A stretch of 54,406 nt of DNA from Bacillota bacterium (lineage in GTDB: Bacteria > Bacillota > Clostridia > Lachnospirales > Cellulosilyticaceae): the NCBI GenBank assembly GCA_023436395.1, contig JAEZJJ010000003.1, forward strand, positions 1 through 54,406, in the 5' to 3' direction. Positions within the stretch are counted from its first letter, which is position 1. Every line of letters starts with the position of its first letter. Shown here in pieces: positions 35,593 through 43,586 of this stretch. The notes under the pieces were generated by a model. That model was given only the letters and a program-made list of their open reading frames with translations, did no database searches and had not been told where the DNA came from. A program made the translations under genes and the position numbers.

Positions 35593-36294
35593 CTATTTAT
35601 ATAGACCTCTATATTGTTCAGGTAATAATTCTGCAATCTTTTTCATTAAATAAGTTATGGCATAGTCTTCATATTCTTTTTTATCTTGTTCCTTTGATTT
35701 TACAGGAAGTTTAAATTGTTTGCCAATATTAATATAAACATCTGCAAAATTAAAGTTTTCTGCACTCATATTCCCTGAATCGTTTATTGGTAATAATTTT
35801 TCCGTTCCATATATTCCAATAGGAACAATAGGGGCTCCTGTCATTTTTGCTATAAGTAGGATACCCTTTTTAGCTTCTATTAAGTGCCCTACTCTACTTC
35901 TGGTTCCTTCTGGGAAAATAAGTAAACTTTCTCCTTGTTTAATAAGGGTAATGATTTTTTTTAGACCCTCTTTATCAGGTGAATTAGGTTGAATATTTGT
36001 GGTTTTAATAACATTAACGCCTATACTTGTAACAGCATTATTGGATAGTTTTACACCTGCTACAAAAGTTGGATCAATTTCTTTTAAAACCTTATCTAAA
36101 ACTAAGCCATCGGAATTACTTAAGTGATTACATATAAAAATAGTTGGTAAGTCTATACCCTTTAGATTGTCATTTCCATCTATATGAAAGGTAGCATATT
36201 TTTTTAGATAATTATCAGCTATTTTTTGAGAGATGTACTTTACCCATTTACGAGGTAAAATATTGATTACTTTAGCTGTAGTACTGGATATCAT
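35593..36294 (-). CDS. plsC: 1-acyl-sn-glycerol-3-phosphate acyltransferase
   Basis: 233 aa. Motif I is NHLSNSDG (an HX4D block), motif III is FPEGTRSR, and motif IV-like APIVPIGIYG is also present. It transfers an acyl chain to lysophosphatidic acid at the membrane. The ATG at 36294 follows GGAGGACGAA. It stands alone, with a divergent riboswitch-controlled gene upstream. Confidence 0.88.
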   Translation of the reverse strand: MISSTTAKVINILPRKWVKYISQKIADNYLKKYATFHIDGNDNLKGIDLPTIFICNHLSNSDGLVLDKVLKEIDPTFVAGVKLSNNAVTSIGVNVIKTTNIQPNSPDKEGLKKIITLIKQGESLLIFPEGTRSRVGHLIEAKKGILLIAKMTGAPIVPIGIYGTEKLLPINDSGNMSAENFNFADVYINIGKQFKLPVKSKEQDKKEYEDYAITYLMKKIAELLPEQYRGLYK

Positions 36295-36406
36295 TTATTC
36301 GTCCTCCAATATTTCTATACTTTAGAAGTTAATATTTATCAAAATATATCACAATATTTATATAATATCAATAACATAGCTTTTTATACAAGGATATATT
36401 TTTTAA

Positions 36407-36435
36407 TTTACATCGTTATGCAATCTTGATATAAT
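36407..36435 (+). promoter_or_regulatory. Promoter of the glycine-riboswitch transcript
   Basis: TTTACA at 36407-36412 and TATAAT at 36430-36435 are separated by 17 bp, about 25 bp before the first aptamer. Confidence 0.7.
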
Positions 36436-36463
36436 CAAAAAGAATAATTAACGATTATTGTAC

Positions 36464-36650
36464 GGTTGAAATTGACTGGAGATATTATGTAGATACATAA
36501 TAACCGAAGAAGCAAGATAGCTCATGCCAAAGGCTATTGAAACTCTCAGGTCCAATACAGTCAAGGGACGTAAATCTGGAGAGTGTGTCTTAGAATAGAC
36601 ACCACCGACGAGGAAAACCAAATGGTAAGCTTTCAGGTAAAAGGACAGAG
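36464..36650 (+). promoter_or_regulatory. Tandem glycine riboswitch
   Basis: Two glycine aptamers in a row. The first shows GACTGGAGA, the conserved ACCGAAGAAGCAA and GAAACTCTCAGGTCC. The second shows CTGGAGAG, ACCACCGACGAGG and TTTCAGGTAAAAGGACAGAGG. These match the conserved core of the glycine riboswitch family (gcvT element). The second aptamer's closing strand overlaps the 5' arm of the terminator at 36647-36692. Glycine binding should therefore prevent termination and turn the downstream gene on, the usual arrangement, though the switch direction is inference. Confidence 0.93.
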
Positions 36651-36697
36651 GATTAAAAGGCATTATGAGGGAATAATGTCTTTTAATCCTCTTTTTT
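36647..36697 (+). terminator. Riboswitch expression-platform terminator
   Basis: AGAGGATTAAAAGGCATTAT at 36647-36666 pairs with 36673-36692 (one wobble), followed by six T. The first bases of the stem are also the 3' end of the second aptamer, giving a switch between the two folds. Confidence 0.85.
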
Positions 36698-36733
36698 GTT
36701 TGAAAAATAAAAAGATTAAGAGGTAATAAAATA

Positions 36734-37411
36734 ATGATTGAAACTTTAATTTTTTCAATTGAAATCATAGGAACTATTGCATTTGCACTGTCAGGTGCTC
36801 TAAGAGGTATTGAAAAGCAATTAGATTTATTAGGTATTACTATATTAGGGATAACGGCCGCTACAGGTGGTGGGCTTATAAGAGACATACTATTGGGTGC
36901 ACATCCTCCTCTTCTCTTTGTGAATCCTATTTATGTCATTGTAGCAGCTATTACAGCATTGATAGCATTTATGATCGCATACATAGCAAGGTACTATGAT
37001 TACCAATTTAAAAATCACTTAAGTTCAACTTTTGGTTCATTGTTAAATTTAGCTGATGCTATAGGATTAGGAATTTTTGCTATAGTCGGCGTACAAACAG
37101 CTGAACAAGGGGGATTTTTTGATAATGTATTTATAACACTATTTGTTGGCATTATAACAGGTGTTGGTGGGGGAATGATCAGAGACATACTTGTTGGAGA
37201 AACGCCTTTTTTCCTTAGAAAGCATATTTATTTTCTGGCTGCATTATTAGGAAGCGCCTCATATTATATGTTAGTTAAATATGAGGTCAATGATGTAGTT
37301 GCTATGGGTATAGGGAGCTTACTCACATTTTTAGTACGATTATTAGCTAGTAAATACTGTTGGAACCTACCTAAGATTCCTTCAAATGGGAATAAAGATA
37401 GTTGCTTTTAG
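36734..37411 (+). CDS. UPF0126/TRIC-family membrane protein, predicted glycine transporter or exporter
   Basis: 225 aa with seven predicted membrane helices built as two repeats. Each repeat carries the family signature, ATGGGLIRDILLG in the first half and GVGGGMIRDILVG in the second. UPF0126 proteins share a fold with trimeric intracellular cation channels and are often placed behind glycine riboswitches, as here. Control by a tandem glycine riboswitch suggests that it moves glycine across the membrane or balances charge during that process; this is inference from control, not from active-site residues. Confidence 0.88.
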   Translation: MIETLIFSIEIIGTIAFALSGALRGIEKQLDLLGITILGITAATGGGLIRDILLGAHPPLLFVNPIYVIVAAITALIAFMIAYIARYYDYQFKNHLSSTFGSLLNLADAIGLGIFAIVGVQTAEQGGFFDNVFITLFVGIITGVGGGMIRDILVGETPFFLRKHIYFLAALLGSASYYMLVKYEVNDVVAMGIGSLLTFLVRLLASKYCWNLPKIPSNGNKDSCF

Positions 37412-37500
37412 ATTAAAAACCAACTATGAAAGTATTCTATCTATGATGTAAAAAATCAGGCTAAACAGATATAAAATCTTACCTTACTAAGAATACACGC

Positions 37501-37541
37501 AAAAATAACCAAGTGATATTTATCACTTGGTTATTTTCTAG
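37501..37541. terminator. Bidirectional terminator
   Basis: AAAATAACCAAGTGATA and its perfect complement enclose a short loop. On the plus strand it follows the UPF0126 gene; on the minus strand it ends in ATTTTTG and would end the candidate non-coding RNA at 37542-37940. Confidence 0.8.
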
Positions 37542-37940
37542 TTCCAGCTCTTCATTATTCACTTTAAATGACTTGTGCCATCACCTTAAAGGGCATAACT
37601 GCAGCTCCTCAGTGCAGTATGCACTTTAAGGATCAATAGCATAAGTTATAAAAGTTTAAACGAAGAGTGAGGAGCTCCTAAAAGTCTTAGCCGGTGCACC
37701 CTTGTGATGAGGAAGTTAAGGCTTTAAGACTCTGGTTTAAAACTTTATTTTGGGCACTACTTGTGTAAAGTTCAATGAAATAACTTATAATTTAAGCGCC
37801 TCCCTTTACAGCGCATCAGTGAACATTTTCCTTGAGTCCAGAGGTACCTATAACAATAGATTGAGACTTGGCTGACCCGGTCAGTTCCTCAGATTGAAAC
37901 TGTGGTGATTCTGCTATGGGAAGTTATTTGCTTTACCTTT
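37502..37940 (-). ncRNA. Candidate large structured non-coding RNA, class not recognised
   Basis: About 440 gene-free bases with higher GC than nearby intergenic DNA and many mutually consistent helices. The main ones (plus coordinates) are: 37583-37602 with 37612-37630, ~19 bp; 37640-37648 with 37779-37787, 9 bp; 37649-37660 with 37734-37745, 11 bp and one bulge; 37682-37691 with 37719-37730, 10 bp and a 2-nt bulge; 37763-37769 with 37803-37809; and 37871-37876 with 37878-37883. The apical loop GCTCCTCA (37603-37610) is complementary to TGAGGAGC (37667-37674), an 8-bp loop contact. I favour the minus strand because it has a TATAAT (37952-37947) at one end and the terminator at the other. It lies downstream of the lipoprotein gene and could also be a processed 3' UTR. 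It does not match tmRNA, RNase P, 6S or SRP RNA as I know them. Confidence 0.55.
37855..37895 (-). repeat. CTGACCGG/AAGTCTCAATCTAT element, copy 1 (inside the candidate RNA)
   Basis: About 40 nt that recur at 40036-40075 with the same orientation. The shared core on the minus strand is CTGACCGG...AG(C/T)(C/T)AAGTCTCAATCTAT. In this copy CTGACC-C-GGTCAG can form a small hairpin. Confidence 0.6.
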
Positions 37941-37994
37941 ACAATATATTATATGTGATAAAAAAGACGATTCCCTAATAAAATTTCAAATAAT

Positions 37995-38966
37995 TTATTG
38001 TAGTCTATCTTTCTCAATATCTATATAATACTTTCCATCCTGTTCATAAGTTTTTGTTGTACTTGGTATGCAAAACATTGGCCTTATACCAGCTACAACT
38101 GCTTCACCACCTTCACTACTTCCTGTTCCAAGGACATAAGAACCATAGTCCCAATAAGATGGCGTTCCTTCATACCAACTAACAAAAAATGGACCCTCAC
38201 CTGCACCACAGAAATCGCATGTCCTTAGCCACCAGGCACAATTTTCACCATTATAATTAGCTTTATATTCTTGTCCATAACTATCTTTAAATAAGCTTAA
38301 TTGCTCTGATTCTTCAGGTACATCTAGCATCCAATCAGATGAATCACCTCTAGCCACAAGATCAGCTATTGAGGGGATAAAAGCTTTTGTAATGAATTGA
38401 TCATATTTATCACAAGAAGGCTCTGTATCTGCCACTGTACTCCAGCCTTGTTTGAGAGTTATATCTTGGATAATATCTTTTATCTCTAATGAATTAATAA
38501 ATTCATTATTAAGATATCTATCCATATTAGAACCAAAATAGCTTTCATGATAGTCGTGGGACCTATACCAATCTTCAGTTCCTACCAACACATTATCTAC
38601 TGTATATCTTTCATTTTTGGGAGCGATAAATATATTTTCCCCTGTTTCTTCTATATAGCTATACGCCGAACCTACTGCTATTTCAAATCCATTTACAACT
38701 TTTAATATGTCTTTTCTTAACAGAGCTGTATAACCACTACGATTATAGTTATTTGAAACTATGTAATAGGGGGCATACTCTCCTGCCTCACTTATATAAA
38801 TGATGCAGGGTTCTTTACCCTCTTTATAGAGTGCTTCTACCGAATTTTTGTAAGCAGTTGTATTTTTCAAGATAGATTCAATCTTATTTCTATTGCATCC
38901 ACTTAAAATTATGATGCATAGTAATATGCCTATTATACTTCTCCATCTCTTAGGAGTAGTTATCAT
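37995..38966 (-). CDS. Lipoprotein with DUF6273-like (lectin-like) C-terminal domain
   Basis: 323 aa. The N-terminal signal ends in the lipobox LSGC, so the protein should be lipid-anchored outside the membrane. The C-terminal region has WWLRTCDFCGAGEGPFFVSW...VVAGIRPMFCI, the pattern of DUF6273 domains, which resemble C-type-lectin/formylglycine-type folds. GAGGTGA precedes the ATG. Stop at 37995, directly before the candidate RNA. Ligand unknown; I infer a surface binding role. Confidence 0.75.
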   Translation of the reverse strand: MITTPKRWRSIIGILLCIIILSGCNRNKIESILKNTTAYKNSVEALYKEGKEPCIIYISEAGEYAPYYIVSNNYNRSGYTALLRKDILKVVNGFEIAVGSAYSYIEETGENIFIAPKNERYTVDNVLVGTEDWYRSHDYHESYFGSNMDRYLNNEFINSLEIKDIIQDITLKQGWSTVADTEPSCDKYDQFITKAFIPSIADLVARGDSSDWMLDVPEESEQLSLFKDSYGQEYKANYNGENCAWWLRTCDFCGAGEGPFFVSWYEGTPSYWDYGSYVLGTGSSEGGEAVVAGIRPMFCIPSTTKTYEQDGKYYIDIEKDRLQ

Positions 38967-39042
38967 ACAATCACCTCACTTTATTTAGATAACATCTATT
39001 CTAATCATATCTTCAACATGTTTTTTGACAAACTCAAATTCC

Positions 39043-39819
39043 TTATTTAGCACTTATAATATGATAATAAGGAATGATTTTTATCTTTTCAAATCCTAAT
39101 TTTTGAGCAAGGTTGAGTGAACCAATATTCTCATAATGACAACTCCAATGTGGTTCCAAATGGTTTTGAATACAATAATTAATTAGGGCACCACAGGCAA
39201 CTTTGGCAAAACCTTTACCACGACACCATGAAGCAGTTTCAATTCCAATTTCTAAATTATCATCATGAATAAAGGAAGCAAAGGCAGTTGAGGCAGGTTG
39301 TCCATCAACATAAACCGTAAAAGAGATACACTTTTTATAATACTCCTTTTTCCAAAAATCATTTGGCACTACTAAGCCTTTCATAGTATCAATCATAGAT
39401 ATGGGCGTTCTTCTTATATCATAGGCCTCATAATCTATACCTTTATCTATCTCCCCAAATTTCTCTTTTGAGAACTTAAAATTCACTCTTGAATATTGAT
39501 CACACAAAGATGCGTTAACTAATTCACTCATAAAAGGATACCAATCCTCCGAACATGCTTGAACCCACTGATCTTTTTTGATTCCCTTGAAATAGGCAAG
39601 AAGCTCTTTGTTAAATTGTTGATTTGTACCATCACCTAGAAGTAATGTCATGCCATAATCATGAACAATATACCATGCACTTGCATTTTGATCTTTATCA
39701 GCATATACTGCGCCATTAACGTCTTGTGTCAGTACAGAACGAGCAAAGAAGGTGTTTATTTTTGCTTTATCAATGAATGGGATTAATTCCCAATACTTAT
39801 CCTCTTCTATTTTAACCAT
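39043..39819 (-). CDS. GNAT-family N-acetyltransferase
   Basis: 258 aa of the larger GNAT subgroup with an extra N-terminal half. The acetyl-CoA-binding motif is TASWCRGKGFAKVACGALINYC (R/Q-x-x-G-x-G/A type), followed by ENIGSLNLAQKLGFEKI. GGGGAGG lies 8 bp before the ATG. Promoter-repeat copy A is 62 bp upstream. Substrate unknown. Confidence 0.8.
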   Translation of the reverse strand: MVKIEEDKYWELIPFIDKAKINTFFARSVLTQDVNGAVYADKDQNASAWYIVHDYGMTLLLGDGTNQQFNKELLAYFKGIKKDQWVQACSEDWYPFMSELVNASLCDQYSRVNFKFSKEKFGEIDKGIDYEAYDIRRTPISMIDTMKGLVVPNDFWKKEYYKKCISFTVYVDGQPASTAFASFIHDDNLEIGIETASWCRGKGFAKVACGALINYCIQNHLEPHWSCHYENIGSLNLAQKLGFEKIKIIPYYHIISAK

Positions 39820-39880
39820 TATAAGTACCTCCCCAAATTATCATTACAAGAGTGTTTTGAAGATTTATATTCCTTTTGAT

Positions 39881-39978
39881 GAGTACCTTTATTTCTTACT
39901 TCATTTTATATTATATTTAATGAATTTTCAATTAATTATTTGCTTAGGATAGTAGGTATATATTTTTTCTGTTATAAA
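39881..39978 (-). promoter_or_regulatory. Dispersed promoter repeat, copy A (upstream of GNAT)
   Basis: On the minus strand TTGAAA (39931-39926) and TAAAAT (39908-39903) have a 17-bp spacer. The upstream TTTATAA...AATATATA block and a weaker downstream block ending GTACTC match the other copies. Confidence 0.7.
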
Positions 39979-39989
39979 TGAGAATCATA

Positions 39990-40027
39990 AAAATATCCCT
40001 GTGACTACACATGTCCAGGGATATTTT
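39990..40027 (-). terminator. Terminator of the GH43 gene
   Basis: AAAATATCCCTG and its perfect complement (12 bp) enclose a 14-nt loop; on the minus strand the stem is followed by TTTTTATG. Confidence 0.8.
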
Positions 40028-40035
40028 AAACTTAT

Positions 40036-40075
40036 ATAGATTGAGACTTAGCTAATCCGGTCAGTCCTTAAATTG
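40036..40075 (-). repeat. CTGACCGG/AAGTCTCAATCTAT element, copy 2 (GH43 3' UTR)
   Basis: Matches 37855-37895. It lies between the GH43 stop and its terminator. Just upstream on the minus strand is a 7-bp hairpin (TTGTAGC/GCTACAA). Both copies are thus near a transcript end, so this may be an RNA element. Confidence 0.6.
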
Positions 40076-40094
40076 TAGCTATAAGGCTACAATA

Positions 40095-41492
40095 CTATCT
40101 CAAAGTAAAGGAAAGGAGGCTGGCAGTACCTTGTCCAGTATAGGTTAGATAAATTGCATGGTTACCATCAGGAATGCTGATAGGTGAAGTGTATTCCTCC
40201 CATACATTGGAATAATTTATTTTCAACTTAGCTAGAACAGGACCATCCCAAGCAGTTCTCACCTCGAACTCACCATTTGCGTATCCTCTAGTTTTAATGG
40301 AAATCTCCTTTATACCCTTACAATCAAAATATTTAAAGCCTGCAGTTGCAGAATGCTGTATATTACCAATGTAACCAGGTTCCTCATCGCCATCACGCCC
40401 ATCCTGCATAACCTTGGGGGCATTACTATCTCCCACATAAACACAGGGCTTATCTGTAAAGAGATTACAAGCAATATAAGCAGGATACTCACCCTTACCC
40501 TTCAAAGGACCGCCATTCAAACCACAAGAAGTCATTTCTACCTGATGAATATGGCCATCAGGTTGGATGGTTAACTTTTCTGCACATCCTTGTCTACTAT
40601 ACCAGGTACCATTAGTATGACGATGGTAGAAAATATACCAATTGCCAGAAATTTCAACGATACTGCCGTGGTTATTAGCACCATATGCCATGGGTTGGTC
40701 TGCGGGTTTATAAGTATCAATATTTAAATCACTGTTGCTCACAATGACACCACCGTATACAAAGCCAGAGGTGGGATTTTTGCTAGTTGCATAGCAAAGT
40801 TCATGCATTACTACAGAAGAATATATAAGGTAATATGTATCTTTTATTTTTCGAATAGATGCTGCTTCGAAAAACTCATGTCCCTCAAAGGTGGTACCAG
40901 CACCATATTCACACCCCGGTGCTACCAAGACAGGTGCTTTAATAATGGTTAACATATCAGATGCCAACACAGTTGCCATAGCTCCAGTTCGAGATTTATC
41001 CCCACGCCCACAAAAACCAGTGTATAAATAGGTCACATCACCTTCTGTCAAAACACCAGGATCAAATTGAGGCTCATCCCCTGGCTTTTCTCCTAAGAGA
41101 GTCCCATCTTTATAATGTACATAACCGTAGAACTCATATTTTCCAGCAGGTGTATCACACACAGCGACAGAAACTACAGAAACATGATCTAATACATAGT
41201 ACAGATAATATCTACCATCAGGTCCTTGTGTTACATCTGGTGCATATAAACACATCTTACTTTCCTTATTTAAGGGATCTGCATTCTTTGGATAAATGAC
41301 GCCTTCATATCTCCAATCAGATAAATCATCTATAGGCGCAGACCAACATACATAATCGCCTAAACAGAAAACATGGCCGTTATAGAAATCATGGGAACCG
41401 TAAATATAGACTCTGTCCCCAAACACATAAGGTTCTCCATCGGGAATATACTCCCAAGATGGCAAATAAGGATTAAATGCTTGTTTCTTCAT
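40095..41492 (-). CDS. Glycoside hydrolase family 43 protein with C-terminal CBM6-like domain
   Basis: 465 aa. A five-bladed-propeller arabinofuranosidase/xylosidase type: the N-terminal NPYLPSWEYIPDGEPYVFGDRVYIYGSHD holds the catalytic base Asp region, CLYAPDVTQGPDGRYYLYYV the pKa-modulating Asp, and HEFFEAASIRKIKDTYYLIYSS the general-acid Glu. GANNHGSIVEISGNWYIFYHRH completes the site. The last ~130 residues form a carbohydrate-binding module-like beta-sandwich. No signal peptide, so it probably acts on imported oligosaccharides from hemicellulose. The start codon lacks a nearby Shine-Dalgarno; see the hairpin at 41505-41538. Confidence 0.9.
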   Translation of the reverse strand: MKKQAFNPYLPSWEYIPDGEPYVFGDRVYIYGSHDFYNGHVFCLGDYVCWSAPIDDLSDWRYEGVIYPKNADPLNKESKMCLYAPDVTQGPDGRYYLYYVLDHVSVVSVAVCDTPAGKYEFYGYVHYKDGTLLGEKPGDEPQFDPGVLTEGDVTYLYTGFCGRGDKSRTGAMATVLASDMLTIIKAPVLVAPGCEYGAGTTFEGHEFFEAASIRKIKDTYYLIYSSVVMHELCYATSKNPTSGFVYGGVIVSNSDLNIDTYKPADQPMAYGANNHGSIVEISGNWYIFYHRHTNGTWYSRQGCAEKLTIQPDGHIHQVEMTSCGLNGGPLKGKGEYPAYIACNLFTDKPCVYVGDSNAPKVMQDGRDGDEEPGYIGNIQHSATAGFKYFDCKGIKEISIKTRGYANGEFEVRTAWDGPVLAKLKINYSNVWEEYTSPISIPDGNHAIYLTYTGQGTASLLSFTLR

Positions 41493-41504
41493 ATATTATT
41501 TTTT

Positions 41505-41538
41505 GTAGTAGAGCGTATAATTTTTCTACTACCTCCCC
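41505..41538 (-). promoter_or_regulatory. Displaced ribosome-binding site with hairpin, GH43 leader
   Basis: The only strong Shine-Dalgarno (GGGGAGG, 41538-41532) is about 39 nt from the ATG. Directly after it comes a perfect 7-bp hairpin (GTAGTAG 41532-41526 with CTACTAC 41511-41505). Folding would shorten the gap but leave ~12 nt after the stem. An in-frame TAA just before the ATG rules out a nearer upstream start in this frame. Confidence 0.6.
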
Positions 41539-41611
41539 TTTCTTTATTCATTTGATTATTTTTTAATGGTTATCATTAATACAAATAGTTATTTTATTGA
41601 GGCCATTTGGT

Positions 41612-41695
41612 ATATAGATTGATTTTATAATATAGACAAATAATTTTCAATCAATTAACCCTCATCATGGCAAACATATATACTTTGACCTGAAA
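41612..41695 (-). promoter_or_regulatory. Dispersed promoter repeat, copy B (upstream of GH43)
   Basis: On the minus strand TTGAAA (41650-41645) and TAAAAT (41627-41622) have a 17-bp spacer; the upstream block AAAGTATATATGTTTG...GGTTAATTGA is conserved with copies A, C and F. Confidence 0.7.
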
Positions 41696-41739
41696 ATATA
41701 TATAGTTTCTCCTTATCCAAATCTACATCATTTATCAAA

Positions 41740-41796
41740 AGAGGTTTCGGACTCAATTGGATTTTTAGTAAAACTTCAATTGAGTCCGAAACCTCT
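41740..41796 (-). terminator. Terminator of the Na/Pi cotransporter gene
   Basis: A perfect 20-bp inverted repeat (41740-41759 with 41777-41796) and a 17-nt loop. On the minus strand the stem ends in CCTCTTTTGAT. The ~60 bp between it and the gene's stop at 41880 hold no other feature. Confidence 0.8.
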
Positions 41797-41879
41797 GGAT
41801 ATTACATAGCTATGCCACACTTTGAGATATACTTGTAAGAATAGGGAGCTTGCCCTACACGAGAAGCGTATGAGACAAA

Positions 41880-43586
41880 CTACTTATTCTCATTTTCTTT
41901 TTCAATGGCTTGCATTGCTTCTGTTTTACTTCCGGTGGTGGAACGTATGGAGAAAGCAATGTTCACAATATGATCCGATATTCTTTGCAATGAAAACAGA
42001 ACGGAATAAATGCTTTTTGATACTTCAACGGGGTACATCCCGGAACCTAAGCGTAGTACATGCTCGTCACGCGTAGAGGATATTAATTTTTTAATTTCCT
42101 TGTGAATGTTTGCGATCTTTTTGAAATTTTCAGTTTTACGTTTTGTAAACGCATCAAATCCTAGGTCGAACATTTTGGAAATATGCCCGTAAATTTGGTT
42201 AAGCTCATCTTTGGTTTGATCTAAAAATTTCACTTCATTTTCCTTCATATAGCTGGTTTCTTTTACGAGCAGTATAGCGTAATCCCCCAGTCGCTCAATA
42301 TCGTTTGTTACATGATGCAATCCGCCTATCAATTTTTCGTCATCAGCAAACTTAGTAACTGATGAAATTTTGATGAAAAAGTTTGTAAGTTTATTTGTTA
42401 AGAAATCAATACGATACTCAACATTGGCAATTTTTTTGCTTTCACTCATATCTTCGTTAACCAATGAAGCAAAAGAACGATCAAGGTTCTCCTTTGCGAG
42501 AATTGCCATATCGTGCAATTCCTTTAATGCTTGTTCAATAGCAACAGCGGGGGTTTGTAAGAAACGCTCATCAATATAGGACAATTCCTCCAACTCTTGT
42601 TGTTTATCTTTCACCAAGCGTGTTACTAAATTGATTAACGGATCGATCAATAAGAGTAACGCTAAGGTATAAAGCGTATTATATATCAGGTTATATGTTG
42701 CAAGGCTAAATTGGGGTCTTCCAGGGAATAGACCTTCAAACATACTAGTTATGGGTACTCTGAAAATTACCAGGATAATAGAAAATGCTATGGCGCCAAT
42801 TACGCTAGTAATCAAATGGAATAATGCGATACGTTTCCCGTTGGCATTCGTGGTCAAGGAGGCCATAATACCATCGCTACAGGTTCCTATATTTGCTCCC
42901 ATCATTAAGAAAAATGATTGATCTATATTATGGATAACTCCTGTAGCCAAGAAAGCGATAAAAACACCAGTTGCTGCCGTAGATGACTGTATGATACCTG
43001 TAAAGAGAATACCTAATATCACCAGCAAGATGGGATTTTGCATGATTTCATATTTGAATACTTTAGAGAGTTCAATGCTTAGTGCAGAGTCTGGCCCACC
43101 GATTGCCGTTTCCATCACCTCCATACCGATAAACAGCATTCCAAATCCGATTAAAAATGGTGCAATTTTATTGAGCGTTTCGTTACTAGTGGAAAAAACG
43201 ATGATGACACCGACAAACGCAACCGCTGCAAAAACAGAGCTTATACTAAAGCCCCCTTTGCTGATGCCTGAAAGGGCAAATATAAATGCTGTAAGAGTGG
43301 TACCTACTTTTGCGCCTAAGATAAAACCTGCACCTTGCTTAACTGTTACAATATTTGCATGAGCAAGTCCAACCGTCATGATCGAAGAGGCTGAAGAAGA
43401 TTGGACAAGTGCGGTAGCCCCGATTCCAATTCCATAATTAAAAACTCTATTTTTATTTATTTTTTTGAAAAGATTTCGTATTCCTGATCCTGCGCTTCGT
43501 TCCAAACCAGAGCTCATCTGCTTCATACCAAACATAAATACAGCTACTCCACCTAACATAAGCAGTAAATTCATTAAAATTTCCAT
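41880..43586 (-). CDS. Na+/phosphate cotransporter family protein (NptA/PhoU type)
   Basis: 568 aa. Two inverted Na/Pi-cotransporter repeats each carry the QSSS-type motif (GATALVQSSSASSIMTVGLAHA and TGIIQSSTAATGVFIAFLATG), within about nine membrane helices in the first ~330 residues. The C-terminal ~200 residues are PhoU-like helices. It should import phosphate with sodium. AAAGGAG precedes the ATG by 7 bp. Promoter-repeat copy C lies about 390 bp upstream, leaving a long leader or a further promoter. Confidence 0.9.
   Translation of the reverse strand: MEILMNLLLMLGGVAVFMFGMKQMSSGLERSAGSGIRNLFKKINKNRVFNYGIGIGATALVQSSSASSIMTVGLAHANIVTVKQGAGFILGAKVGTTLTAFIFALSGISKGGFSISSVFAAVAFVGVIIVFSTSNETLNKIAPFLIGFGMLFIGMEVMETAIGGPDSALSIELSKVFKYEIMQNPILLVILGILFTGIIQSSTAATGVFIAFLATGVIHNIDQSFFLMMGANIGTCSDGIMASLTTNANGKRIALFHLITSVIGAIAFSIILVIFRVPITSMFEGLFPGRPQFSLATYNLIYNTLYTLALLLLIDPLINLVTRLVKDKQQELEELSYIDERFLQTPAVAIEQALKELHDMAILAKENLDRSFASLVNEDMSESKKIANVEYRIDFLTNKLTNFFIKISSVTKFADDEKLIGGLHHVTNDIERLGDYAILLVKETSYMKENEVKFLDQTKDELNQIYGHISKMFDLGFDAFTKRKTENFKKIANIHKEIKKLISSTRDEHVLRLGSGMYPVEVSKSIYSVLFSLQRISDHIVNIAFSIRSTTGSKTEAMQAIEKENENK

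Noticed and set aside
36448..36888. A 146-codon minus-strand frame over the glycine riboswitch
   Set aside because: It runs antisense to the aptamers and the UPF0126 gene and has no ribosome site.
37502..37940. tmRNA, RNase P RNA, 6S RNA or SRP RNA
   Set aside because: None of the conserved sequence blocks I know for these (tRNA-like ends, GAGGAAAGUCC, central 6S bubble, SRP helix 8) is present on either strand.
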